This document shows, one piece after another, positions 1 through 11,233 of a stretch of DNA of 64,000 bases. The number at the start of each line of letters is the position of its first letter. Within the stretch, counting starts at the first letter, position 1. Below the pieces are notes generated by a model. That model saw nothing but the letters and a program-made list of their open reading frames with translations. It was not told where the DNA came from and did not search any database. Source of the stretch: Marasmius tenuissimus (Eukaryota > Basidiomycota > Agaricomycetes > Agaricales > Marasmiaceae); assembly GCA_029532415.1 (NCBI GenBank), contig JAQOTA010000035.1, forward strand, positions 496,001 to 560,000. Reading direction: 5' to 3'. The position numbers were made by a program, and so were the translations under genes.

Positions 1-1030
1 TTGGGCTCCCAAGGGATGAGCTCATCGTTGAAGGACCTGTGATGATGGATGGACTCGTGGCAATTATGCTCGGGATGGTAGGAGACATTATGCCAGCAAC
101 TTGTACCAGGACGTTGGACACATGGCCATGAGGATAGAAGTATGAGGGTTCGTCCTCGAGGACGGCAGAGCCGAGCACAGCGGTTGCATCAGAAATAGAC
201 GAGTCATCCTCCTCCAGAGCCATCCTTGCCGTTAGGACACGCTTCAACAACCCATCTAAAGCCTCCTGGTCTTCCGGCCGTTTAGCAGCGGCGACTTCGG
301 AGTTGGCAGAAGACAGGAGGTCGAAGATCATTCGGGCGTGGTTGCGCGAGCCAATCAAAGCGACCAGAGCGAGGTACAATGATATAGGCTCCGTAGATGA
401 CAGGCCTCCCTTGTGGTTTGATCTGTACGACTCGTATCCTGCGGTGTGGTAATCACTTTTAGCCATAAGCTGGGTAGGCCGAAGTGAGTGAAGGGATATG
501 GCGTACGTATCAGAGAGCCAGGTCTTTCCACTCCGCCAGCAGCATGCAATGGCACTGGACAGCTGTCGATATGTCGTTGACCAGGAATCCAGGTGCACTA
601 AGGCTCTCGCGAGGATCTTGAAGCTCATGCCTCCAATTCGTTTCATGACAATCTTCAAGGCTCGCGTACGGACAGACTTTGTATATCCAGGGCTGTGAAA
701 TGCGACAGATGATTGTTGAGCAGCAAACTAAAGATAGTGAACAGGGCTTGAGACTACGTACTGTGTCAACTCAAAAAGTGTGCGGTACATTCCTTCTGTA
801 TTTTCCACATTAAGAAATCGGTTTGTGGAATTTTGCCGAAAGAACGACTCTATCCTGGTAAACTCGCGGTTGATGAGAATATAATCCACGCCGTTCAGAA
901 CTGCCTCCCCCAGTCGTTTAATTGCTTTTCCCGAGATCGAACCAGGCCCAAGACCCGTTGACCCCGACGATAGCGTTTCGGTCTTCGAGATGATGCTGGG
1001 TACCCCCAAGAAAGAGACTTCAACGGTCAT
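1..1030 (-). CDS. RasGEF-type signalling protein, paralog A (5' part, runs off the window)
   Basis: Three exons are visible: 762-1030, 507-692 and 455 down to base 1. Splice signals are GTACGT at 761, TTTCACAG before 692, and an AG before 455. The start at 1030 (MTVEVSFLGVPS) is chosen because paralog B begins at the aligned Met. Exons 1 and 2 are 269 and 186 nt long, exactly as in B. Conserved blocks include GYTKSVRTRALKIVMKRIGG, LARALVHLDSWSTTYR and DEPSYFYPHGHVSNVL. No stop occurs in exon 3 up to the window edge. The catalytic RasGEF domain recognisable in B would lie outside the window, so the guanine-nucleotide-exchange role is inferred from the paralog. No recognised domain covers the N-terminal part. 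Confidence 0.65.
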
Positions 1031-1810
1031 TGTAGATGAATGTGTATGTGCAGAAGCCGAGGATGCAATGGGGGGAAGGAGGAGCGGTCCTCTATAGCAT
1101 CGACTTGTGAGCCTTAAGTTTAACACCGCGCCGCCCAGCGATGTGTACCTCGTGGGAGATCGTGATTGGTCACTGCAAAATAGTAAGGCTCAAATACCCA
1201 ACGAGAACCGGGAAACTCTACATCTCTACTTAGTAGGCCATATTACATCGAGGGCGCCCGGCTCTACCCTTCTGGCAGAGTTTTTCCCACCTATCCGCCA
1301 TTCCACATGGAAGGCTTCTGATTATTTGTATAGCACACGATCATTAATCGCGGTGCTACTGCTGCGGAGATGTGAAAGCTCTGCACTGTGCAGTGACACT
1401 GCCGAGTGTACATGGATTATGCCGGCATGAGGAAGATGGGAGGTGAGGGTGACTGTTGCAGTGATCCCAAGCTATGAGTCAAAAATACACCTTCGGATAG
1501 TCCTGCAGCGGTGGATCTGATATCTCGACAATGCTTAGAATGGAGTTGAAACCAGCTGAGCTCTGCTTATACCGATAATCGTCTATGTTTTTTTTTCGGC
1601 TTGTAAGACGCGTGGAGTGCGATAGAAGGTGTTTTGTGGTTAACAGAACGGACAGCGAACGCTATCCCGTCTCGAAGGCTCCGTGCACCTCAAACTTGAG
1701 TATGCAGATATGACTTTACTAGTCGTGTTATACACCTTTATGTAGGATGACCAGTCAGGAAGGAGGCCAGATGTAACTTGTGCGGCCATTGTGGAGGGAA
1801 AGGGATGGGT
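1031..1810. other. Extra upstream segment of paralog A, no gene seen
   Basis: About 780 bp directly 5' of the paralog A start has no counterpart upstream of paralog B. There, matching sequence resumes almost at once (11240 onward aligns with 1810 onward). It is therefore an insertion in A or a deletion in B. I see no terminal repeats or coding signal that identify it. Confidence 0.45.
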
Positions 1811-2240
1811 ATGGGAGATAGGAAGGAACAGACCTTAACAGCATTGAATTTGCAAATGGGAGTCTTAACTCTCGAAAACAGTCGATCTCACCTCAGTCTC
1901 CATCGTCCGTGAGATGCTCATCATAATCAATCACTCAAGCATCAAAGTAATCGTCAGATGTCCATGAGGTAACTTGGGCCGAGAGACCGTTACTAAACCT
2001 TACCTACCATCAGACCGCCACACAGAGACACCAGTTTATGCCAGCTCTGATTTGCTCATTGGCGAATGATGAATCGCGGGTATGGACTGGGAATAGCCAG
2101 CTCTACGTCCTTCAAATAGGTGTTTTCTCCAAAATCACCGTTCTGACCCATGCTGTCCTGTTATGTCCCGCGGAGCAGCGCTTCTGATCAATGAAGAAAG
2201 GAGGTATATGATGAACAGCACTGACCACATGCAGCGAAAC
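1811..2240. repeat. Segmental duplication, upstream block of paralog A
   Basis: Aligns with 11240-11640 upstream of paralog B. Shared stretches include 'aacagcattga', 'gatgctcatcataat' and 'aatcact'. Together with the coding similarity this shows that the RasGEF gene was duplicated with its 5' flank. No coding potential is evident in the block. Confidence 0.6.
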
Positions 2241-3952
2241 CTCGGCGGGATCAAATCATGAACACAAGGCCGGTCCACTCATTCAGGAGGGTTCAGATTC
2301 CACCGATTCGTACACCTGAAGTGTCGCACGGCTCTTGCATGGCTGAATTACGACAGAAACGCATGACTTTCCACAATGAAGGTCTACCGTAAATTATTGG
2401 TCGTATGGTGTCTTCAGTATGATTCCTTGAGTGTCATGAAGCTTCTCAAAGAAGCTACGAGGTCATAGCGCGTCGAGAGTCGCAACGGAAGAGAGGTGAC
2501 ACGTAATTCAACTCACGTTCAGCTGCCCGGCTTTCCCTGCCGAAGGTCGCCACGCAAGAGCCATGCGACGTAAGAATTGGTGGCATCTGATGAACTCTCT
2601 TGCATTCATTAGTATAATTGAACGGAAAGCAAAAGAGTCCGTCGGTATCGTGACGGCATAGGGTAGGGTCCTAATAGGCCGAGATGGTCGTACTTCTGAA
2701 AGTGTCGCAACAGACTAGTGACAATCACTCGCCCTTGGTCGGCATTATCGAGGAAAGAAGCGTGTCTGAGGCGCTTACGTGAGCCTAGGACAATCGTGAG
2801 CCAGATCCAACTTGAATGATGATGCGAGGTACATACCTGCAGTCGTGCCACCATCTCATCTAAGCCCACACACGCTCCTCCGGTTAATATAACCTATCTT
2901 CCGCGTATCAGACCTAATGAGAACGAGAGACGTCGGTTGAGGCTAGAGTAAAAACATAAAAACTGGATATCGAATGTCAATTGAAGGTATATTGTTCACG
3001 TTTCAGAAGCTCGACGTAACCCACATCTAGTTCACGCTCGCCATCGCTGTTTCATCTCTCTTCTATGATTATTAGTCCCTATAGAGCTTCGTTCAAGGGA
3101 GCCTATGGCCAAGATCAGCGATAGGACGATTAAGTGCAATGCCCTTGATCATGTGGCAAACTAACGGTGCAGAATGACGGGTTAGAGCCGAAATGTAACA
3201 GGCTGAGATGGTCGTATCCTCGAAATTGTGACGATACCCAGCCCATTTACAATACCAAAACTGTGACAATCACTCGCCGAACAGTGTGTGGGTGTGAGGA
3301 ATATATCAAGCTGAATGGATTAAAAAGACTCAACGCGAACAGGAACTCACCTCGAGCTCATACGTTAGTTAATCCATGCTGGAATGATTATTAATGCTGA
3401 GACAGCGAACGATAAGAAAACAAGCAAAAAGCTACTAGTCACCCACCAGAAGCATTTGTAACAACCAGAATCCTCGTGATTACGCCCGGAGGCGAGCCCC
3501 GGATAGAAGGCCAGACAATCGAGTAGTGCGTACTTGTACTACGCCTGCTGTATCTCTATATCAAAACTGTCCGTATGAGAGGTGGAATCGATCCAAGATA
3601 CCTGAACCAGCAAAAAGAATGGCTTCTTGGCCAGTGGTTGACGTATCCGACTAGTATTTCCTAGTGGCATGTCGAATATGCAGAGGTCAGTCGTTCAAGT
3701 CGGCTGGAGTGTAGTCCTGCATGGTGTGTACAATTTTAGGTAAGCTTTGATAGGACCGCAATCCATCTTCTGAGTCAAATGCATCGATTTCCCCTCCCTA
3801 CAGCACAAAGGCCAATGTCCGACGAAAGCCTGTCCATCAGGAAGGGGAAAGGCCGAAGGAAGGGAAAATGATTTTGAGAGAAACCAAAACCAGATCCGAG
3901 TGCTCAATATCAATATCAAATCTCCTGTCCACACCGTAGCGGATGAAATAGC
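2241..3952. other. No recognisable gene; internal diverged repeat
   Basis: Only short open frames without recognisable motifs. Two stretches resemble each other in direct orientation, 2660-2733 and 3180-3281. Both contain 'gagatggtcgta' and end in 'gtgacaatcactcgcc', and the second copy carries about 28 extra bases. This looks like decayed duplicated sequence. Confidence 0.35.
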
Positions 3953-4460
3953 TCAGACGACATCTAGGTCGAAATCAGCGCCCAAACCGACACTGGCAGC
4001 ACTGACACTGAGATCAAGATCAATTTCCTGACATGAACCGGTGGTCACGGTGATGGAAATAGGCACGGTGATGGGCGTAGGCAGCTGAGTGTGGTGAGTC
4101 GTGAAAGTAGTTTTGTCACAACCCGATGTATGGAAAGTTGGGGAGGTTAGGGACTCGTGACCCTGGTAGTGGTCGTGGGAGCTATTGGCGTCGGGGAGTT
4201 GTATTCAGGAGTGGAGGTAGTGATGATGATAGGTGGTGGATCTGTGGGTGAGGTGATCGCGCTAGTAGTAGTAGTGGCCGTTGTTGGAACGGCGTTAAGG
4301 TCTCATGGTAGTAGCCACTGACATCGAACACTACAGCTAGATGTGGTTGGCGTCGCATAAAGATCATGAGTAGTAGTGATGACAGGGCTCGTGGAAGCGG
4401 AAGTTGAGGTGGTAGTAGGTGAGGCGTAGGAGTTCTTGATGACGTAGACGTATATCAAAC
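3953..4460 (-). pseudogene. Remnant of a Ser/Thr-rich secreted or wall-type protein
   Basis: Read on the minus strand, 4460 to about 4160 encodes a low-complexity Thr/Ser/Pro tract (for example TTTTSAITSPTDPPPIIITT and TPIAPTTTTRVTSP). A stop and a frame change follow. A second stretch then reads HTSGCDKTTFTTHHTQLPTP and VTTGSCQEIDLDLSVSAASV, ending at the stop at 3953. The composition is typical of O-glycosylated linkers in fungal extracellular proteins. At least one more stop interrupts the tract near 4300. No start or signal peptide could be placed, so a broken gene is the best reading. Confidence 0.4.
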
Positions 4461-7064
4461 CGAGTAGTCGTTTCATCGCAATGGGACGTTCAGTTCCAAA
4501 AAATGCCTAATCTCGCCTGTGGGAATACTGCCACGCTCGGCTCCGTTCGTAGGCGCCCGTGCCGAAATTCTGCTCTGAACCATCATCTTCTCAAAACTCG
4601 AACCTTTCCTTGCCCTTCTTTGATCAACGGAATGAACACACTATTCAATAGAAGATAACTTTAAATCTTACGCACTTCTCCTTCGAGTAAAATTGACTGG
4701 AGTGAGTCAGTGGTAGTAATGAAATCTGGTGGAAACTGGTGCGTACAAATCCTCAAATTTCCCTTCGAATTCTTATTCACGATGGCGTAGTAGGCTTATT
4801 CCTCTTTTACCCGATATTCGTGTGGTGGAGGATTGCTGGATGGGAAATCACGAGCGACGGTCGGTCAGGGAAACTTGGAGGGGTGCGTTTCGGTTGCTTT
4901 CTCTCTTGTGTCAGACATGACTAATCTCTTGCTCGATAGCGCGACTCAGGGGACAGAAAAACCTCGCAGAATAATCTATGAATGCCGCAGCTTGACCATG
5001 AATGCTTTGTCAGCCGAATAGTCGAATGATGAAGGTTTTGTGGTCATCCCAATGGATGAATGTCGTTCTCTAGCGACATGCCACGTCAGACTACCGAAGC
5101 GGTGACACCCAGCCTATATCTATCGATCTTATCGATAACTGCTGAAGCTCATTTGCCCCCACCAGATACCTCACCATTTTTAATGGCGGTTGCGCCAACC
5201 AGATAGGATCGGACTACACAGGAGAAGGAGGGATTGAAGCGTATTCGGTGCTTCTACGCCCAGAGAAGGGTCTGATTTCGACCGAGGTCGCAGTTCCTCT
5301 GAAGCCGTTCGCATGAGATCAAACTCAAACCTTGATTCTGGTGCGTAAAGTCCCGTATCACCTTTTTGAACACCCGTTAACGATCATCTACCAGGTTGTC
5401 CCATCCATGATTTTGCGAACAACGTATCAATGGATGTGTGTCTCGCTGCTTTATCGCCAGTATCATCCTTTACCTTATCTAATGTCGCGATCATAGAGTT
5501 TATTCAATTGATCATCGGGACATGAACGACTTCGAAAACAACTCACAGGAATACCCGTTTGACATCGTTTTGGTATGAAATATGTCAGGGTCTGCGCTCT
5601 TATTATCATGGACCGGATGCAGACGCCGCACAAAGCATAGGTATGTTTAACCGGCGTCGAAAGTTGCTCCATCGACCCTTCCTTCGGCCCTTTCAGATAG
5701 ATCAAAGTCATCAGCTAAACGAGGGAATGGTGTCTCGAGGTACGTAGCCTTGGTTTCGTGCCTTCTTATCAACCCAATCCGACCTAATAATAGACGAGAA
5801 AAGTATGCCTAACGGTTGGGTCGTCTCGGCGTTGTTGCCTACTTTCAAGCTTCAGCGGATTAAAGCTCACCGGAAGATGGTGGTATCTCGTATTCTTTCC
5901 CGCTGTGATGAATGTACAGTGCATACATCCGGTTCGTGACAAAACACCACGGCGGATAGATGCATATGCTTGATAACGGTTTCTAGGAAGAGAGGCACGC
6001 GTCTTGCCTGTGTTTTTGTGCGATTCTGCGTAGGTATTCAATGACATCAGAAGCAATGCAGCTGCAGACGTTCAGCGTCTTGTTGTGCCTGTGTTATGCT
6101 CGACAGAAGCTTTAGACGGATGCAAAGGGCAGCTTTCAACTGCGAGCAACTACCGCCGAGAAGGTATATATGTATCTAGCTTGACTCTATTCATGATTCT
6201 CTCCATGCTCATTTCCACTTCTCCGTTTACTTCGGAGTTTGAACCAGACTCGAAAATCGGTGAGCACGGCGCACATCTGAGGAAGGTCAGGTCGAATGGA
6301 TAGTAACGGCCGTTTGCATTTTCAGGGCACCCCCAGGTACATGCATTCATTGTTCTCTCACTAATTTAACGGAGCTCATTAGGTACTACCTATACCTCGG
6401 GGGAAAAGACGGCTCATGAGCCTCTATGGGCCACAGGAAGAGGATATCCTTCCAAGCAAAAGTCAAGCGGGTCGAAGGTGAGACAAGATTCGATACACGC
6501 CCTGTACGTTTGGGCATTGTTCGGTCTGGATGACCAGATATGTAGCGTTGGTCTGCTCATCTGTAGGGCGATCAGCTGGACCAAGATGAGAAGGGCTCAG
6601 CCAGTATGGTCGACGCTGAGGAGTATGTGCCACATCTGGTTTAATTTCATGTATTCCTTCATACAAACTTAGTTCCCTAACATTTTTCAACTCGAGGTAC
6701 GATGAAGAAGACTCGGGAAATCGAGTTCTGGGAAACAGAGCCTTGAAGTCATAAAACTGCTAGGGATGACTCTGCGCGCTGTTGCTCTGGTCTCTCGGGT
6801 CTGGCAGCATCCCCGTCTGACCTCATTAACGAAAACTCACATTCTAAAAATTCTGACAGCTCGCTCTTCCCCCTGTCGGGGCTGGATCCTCCTGATCTGT
6901 AAGCTGACCAATCGCAGTTCATTGAAATGTGCATCAGACGTGGTCACCGTCGTGACAGGAAACTGTAGTTACAATTACAGCTGAATTGGACTTGACTAGG
7001 CTTTTAGACCACCATACGGAATAACAAGACATTGGAGGTCTATGGACTTGAGGATGATCAAGCC
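4461..7064. other. Mostly non-coding; contains a second duplicated block (6740-7035)
   Basis: No confident gene on either strand. Several short open frames occur around 5475-6350, but none shows a recognisable domain or convincing exon chain. The block 6740-7035 resembles 12190-12500, upstream of the other RasGEF copy: both carry 'cgcgctgttgctc', 'ggaataacaa' and an intervening 'gtcgtga...gaaac'. The A/B duplication was therefore larger than the genes themselves. Confidence 0.4.
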
Positions 7065-8040
7065 CTACCCCAACAAATAGTTGGGTGGAGCAGCAACTGT
7101 TGGTGGGGGCAAAGGGTTTGCTTTGAATTGACCAAAGCAAACTGGGCGGTCCCACTTTCCAGCAACCTGCTCAATGGCCTCCTGTTGCTTCGCATGTTTT
7201 GGGCCGATACTGTTTATCCCAACATCTCCTGCCTCGGCCCTGCCATTGAACGGTGTGACCGTCCACCTGTTTTGGCAATTGCTGATCCGCAACTTTTGCT
7301 TCCTTAGCGCGAACCAACCAAGCCAGCGATTGTGACGAGGGCAAAGAGATCACCCACGACGCTGCCTACAATCACCCCTCCCGGTGTCTTACCCTCAAGC
7401 CTCTCTCCATCTCCTGTCACAGGCGGGCTACCATCTGCTTGCACCCAGTCGTTGGTGACATGAGAGTACCCGAGGGACAACCACTGTGCCCGCTTTGAGC
7501 TGTCGTGAACTCCGGAATAGGGGATAAGCATTTTGTGTTCCCCCCCGTCGTTAACGCGGCTGGTGGTGAAAAAATGTTGGTTGGACCAGTCCATGTCATT
7601 GGCTGGTTCATAAGGAAAAGGACTTGAGCCGGGGATTGTAAAAGGAATGGAGTCTCCACCGTCGATGGAGTCATAGCCGTGGCATGGTCTTCTCCAAAGC
7701 AAATATTGAGTTCCGAAGTACGAGGTTCCTGCCATACAGGGATACAGAAGTTCCTGCTGGCGGTTCAAGGGTAGAAAAGGTCAATGAGATTCGAACACAC
7801 CATTGAACCTCAACAACATTCTTGCCTCTGTGGTGCCTGTTTTAATTCCCGGGGTATCATTGGCCCATTCCCCAGTTTAGTTTAAGTACAAGTAACTAGT
7901 GTCAACCCTGACTATCTACTTTGTTAGGTCTGCGCCATTCAACGGGGCGTACTCAATCGAGTCCAACCAAAACACCTGGGTATTCAATGAGCTTGAAGAT
8001 ACCAAACACAGGCTGAAGCCGGATCATGAGGAGCCTCGAT
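7065..8040 (-). pseudogene. Decayed paralog of the single-pass membrane protein at 52818
   Basis: Minus-strand fragments match the intact gene at 52818-54312 in order. LDSIEYAPLNGADLTK (about 7895-7960) corresponds to LDSVEYSPLDNASITK. Then comes 7304-7740 with DSIDGGDSIPFTIPGS and VNDGGEHKMLIPYSG, matching SIDGGQSILFEIPG and VNSGEHEMIITYHG. The start of the transmembrane region follows (GGVIVGSVVGDLFALVTIAG) and stops early. A frame-shifted piece at 7065-7292 carries a tail-like GPKHAKQQEAIE. The N-terminal VDD-type part is not found, and the basic stop-transfer stretch after the helix is missing. The frames are interrupted at least three times, so this is a pseudogene. Confidence 0.65.
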
Positions 8041-8399
8041 TAACGCAAGAAAGGTCAATTGGCGAGATGAAATTCGTGCGCTGGAGTTGATATCGAACCA
8101 GTAACGAGCCAAACGATTTGCTCAGGAGTTTGGAACAGAGACATGGTGGTGGGAAGAGAGGTGTTGAGCGTGATCGTGGATGTTGCGCGGATGTATTGGT
8201 ATCGTGATTCGTGGCAGCCACGGTCTGAAGATTTTTCACATCAAGACTGCTTCTCCATCGTTCAATCAAGAGCTTACATAGACCTATCCTTCGGCTCTTC
8301 AGACATCGAGAATTACTTGGCACGTTCGACAAAAAACTCAACGACTTATGGGTGATGTATGAACAGTACGAGGCAAAACAGATAATCAGTACAACCAAA
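8041..8399. other. Spacer between the broken RasGEF gene and the membrane-protein pseudogene
   Basis: A 130-codon open frame exists on the minus strand but shows no motif and no similarity to the N-terminal part of the 52818 gene. I assign no function. Confidence 0.3.
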
Positions 8400-9077
8400 T
8401 CATTTACCCTCCGCCCCAATCAAACCCCAGGTTCCCGTTGTAAATTTCTGCGAAGGCCCATCCATAGGAATGTTCCCCAATGAGGAGAAAGTGGTACGGA
8501 GGTATTGCTGAATGAGCGGCAGCTTCCGAAGGTTATACGTGTGCCTATGCCACCAGAGGTAGAGGTCAACGACGTAGTGCTGCTTCCGAAGGTCGTTAAA
8601 GTTCATCATCTCCTGCTCATTCAATATCATATTGTTATACTCCCGTTTATTCGTCCGCAACCAGTTCAAAACGTGCCCTGCGCACTTTGATTTTAGGGGA
8701 CCGAAAGATTATTTACGGAAAGCCGCTGGATTGTGTGCTTACCAATAACGGGGATTGCGGGCGAGGAACGTAGGGCAATCATCGTGTCATGAAAGCCTTC
8801 CGATGTTTGTATTTGTACGGCGATCACCGAACATTGCGCCCATATGAACTTGACGGCTGGAGCCACCCTCCACGAAACCTCCTCCACAGGGGACATGCTT
8901 AGTCCTTTCAGAAGAGAGACCATTGTTGAGTAGTTGTGCAGCTTTCGACATTCCTAGCGTATCAGGTGAGACTATTGCGGGCCAATGGAAAGTAACAGAG
9001 ATTACATCGGCGGTTTCAATAAAATGCTCGACGACCTTAACCTGATCAGGAGCACTCTTGACGCACAACAGGATCCA

Positions 9078-9486
9078 CTCTGCAACAGTTGCAATACTGC
9101 AGGGAGCAGGAGAAAGAGAGAAGGCGGAAAGCCTCAGGCGGTGGTAAACAAACCGCTGAGGTAGTATGGTATTCCTAGCTAGCTTATATACAAGAGTACT
9201 AGATAGCTAGAATATAGTAGAATGGAGTAGAATGTACTGTGCATGATGTAGGTCCAACTGTGCATGATGTACGTAGGAGTAAGTATGATCAGTAAGGCAA
9301 AGGGTTGTGGAGTGCGGAGGAGTATAGTGAGTAATGTAGGGCAAAGGGATAATGATATCATACAATGTGTAGGGTCAGGTAGGCGCAATGGTTAGCTAGG
9401 CCGAAGTTGCCATACCTAGAATATTGACTGCAACCTAGGGTGTTCATGAGGTCCCTGAGAGCCTGGATTTAATTGAGGTGACTCAC
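9078..9486. other. Long RasGEF-B intron with LTR-like sequence
   Basis: This 0.4-kb intron is far longer than the others (about 55-60 bp). It starts with GTGAGT at 9486 and ends at an AG before 9077. Its middle has 'ctagctagcttatatac' (9176) and 'gagtaagtatga', which resemble the U3/R part of the 485-bp solo LTRs at 16983, 22980 and 31104. Near-palindromic 'cctcaggcggt...accgctgagg' lies at 9132-9161. A diverged solo LTR or MITE is possible, but no target-site duplication could be fixed. Confidence 0.35.
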
Positions 9487-10213
9487 TGTATTGTTCAAAT
9501 CAATGAGGTCCGAGACAGCTCCTACATGCTCATCAATGTATCGGAGACAATCTACGTGGCGCACATTCTTGTAGCACGAACTTTCCATCAGGGTGAGTTG
9601 CGACGCCAGATCCGAGGGATCAAATCCCAGCAGGTTGGAGCTCGGACTGCCATGTGTAACCAAATCATCGAACGCTTCTGTTGTAAACGTTATGATCTGA
9701 GTCTGTTGGCTGAAATTCCGGTCTTGGGAGCTGTCAGGTTCGAGCAACAAATGACTGTTGAGCAACCCGCGAGAAGAAGCGGGACGGGCGTGCAATTCAT
9801 CAAGATTGTGGTCATGGTACATTCCCTCAGAATTAGGGGAGATCAAGGCCTCGGGAAACGATGCCAAAGTCCCTTTCTTGCTGATCTCGCCATTCAACTC
9901 GAGATTCAGGTTCACCGATGGCATGGTGCCTTCTATTTGTAGGTTGATGTGAGGAATGCCGTCGATTATACCCTTCGACTTGAGCTCTGGATCCAGCGGT
10001 GGAATGGTGTCTGTTCCTAGTCGCTCAATTGGAGTTACAGAACCAGTCGTGTCGCCCTCAATCGTAGCAGTCGGAAAGTCGATTGGCGAACCCCAGAGTT
10101 GAATGTAGGTTAGCCGCCGGAGGACTGGGCGTGCATTGATTGGGCTCGCATTCGCAAGAGACAAGATTTCAGTGACCTTTGTCAGAATGTTAGAGACGTG
10201 GCCAAACGGATAG

Positions 10214-10461
10214 ACATATGATGGTTCATCTTCGAGTACAGCAGAGGCAAGCACGGCTCTTGCATCCGTGATGAGCTGGTCATCTTCACCTAGTTTCAAT
10301 CTCGCCTTAAGAACGCATTTTAACACTCGAAGATGAACCATCATATGTTCACATGCGGAGTACGGCAGAGGCAAGCATGGCTCTTGCATCCGTGATGAGC
10401 TGGTCATCTTCACCTAGTCTCAATCTCGCCTTAAGAACGCGTTTTAACACTCCGCATGTGA
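10214..10461. repeat. 87-bp tandem duplication with inverted copies of both flanks
   Basis: Order on the plus strand: L (10214-10237), unit 1 (10238-10324), exact reverse complement of L (10325-10348), exact reverse complement of R (10349-10361), unit 2 (10362-10448), R (10449-10461). L is 24 bp, R is 13 bp. The two units are nearly identical. The structure lies inside RasGEF-B exon 3 and breaks its frame. Confidence 0.9.
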
Positions 10462-11233
10462 CTTCCTGTGTTTCTGGTCTTCTGGCATCGGCGCCTTCGT
10501 AAGCTGAAGAAGAAACGAGGTTGAGAATCATTTGGCAGTGGTTCTCTGAACCGAGTAAAGCCACGAGGGTGAGATATAAGGCCATAGGGTCCACGTATGA
10601 TAAGCCTTCCCTCCGGTGGAGCCTATAAGAGTAGTAGCCGGCTGTATGGTGATCACTGGAACGAAACCACAGGTTATTGAGATAGTATAGTCTCAATAGA
10701 GTCACACTTACAAGTCAGAGTCCCAGGGACTTCCGCTACGCCAGCAGCACTCTATAGCACTGCGGAGATGTCGATAAGTCGTTGACCAGGAGTCCAAATA
10801 TACTAATGCTCGTGCGAGGTCCTTGAAGTTCATGCCTCCAATCCGCTTCATAACTATCTTGAAGGCTCTCATACGAACAGACTGTGTATATCCGGGACTT
10901 CGAAATTTGAGTGGTGCGGATCAGCAGGCGGCTGAAGCCATAGACAATAGTTAGAATCACTTACTGCGTCAATTCAAAAAGGGTGTGATACATTCCTTCT
11001 ACACTTTGGATATCGAGAAGTTGGTTTGTCGGACTCTGTTGAAAGTGTGACTCTATCCTTGTAAGCTCGCGATTGACACGAATATAGTCCACGCCATTGA
11101 GAAGTGCCTCTCCTAGCTGCTTGATAGCTTTGCCTGAGATTGAACCGAGCCCAGGAATCGTCGACCCCGACAATAGTGTGTCAGTTTTCGATACAATACT
11201 GGGTACCTCCAGGAACGAGACTTGTAGGGCCAT

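Larger units (their letters stand above)
8400..11233 (-). pseudogene. RasGEF-domain protein, paralog B, disrupted
   Basis: Exons: 10965-11233, 10712-10897, 10655 to 9487, from 9077, and two more ending at 8400. The C-terminal part has RasGEF catalytic-domain blocks in order. These are PSDLASQLTLMESSCYKNV and VGAVSDLIDLNNT before the intron; then VKVVEHFIETAD, ECRKLHNYSTMVSLLKGLSM, GFHDTMIALRSSPAIPVIG and MNFNDLRK...YNLRKLPLIQQYL. Such domains catalyse GDP/GTP exchange on Ras-type GTPases at membranes. The gene is broken in exon 3: a 124-bp-offset tandem duplication (10214-10461) brings a stop at 10349 and shifts the frame. Paralog A lacks this duplication. Introns 3-6 have canonical signals, so the lesion seems recent relative to the domain's decay. 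A truncated protein ending ...SAVLRM is the only predicted product from the normal start. Confidence 0.75.

Noticed and set aside
7785..7800. Box-B-like gattcgaaca that might mark a tRNA gene
   Set aside because: No acceptor stem, A box or cloverleaf around it, and it lies in the membrane-protein pseudogene.
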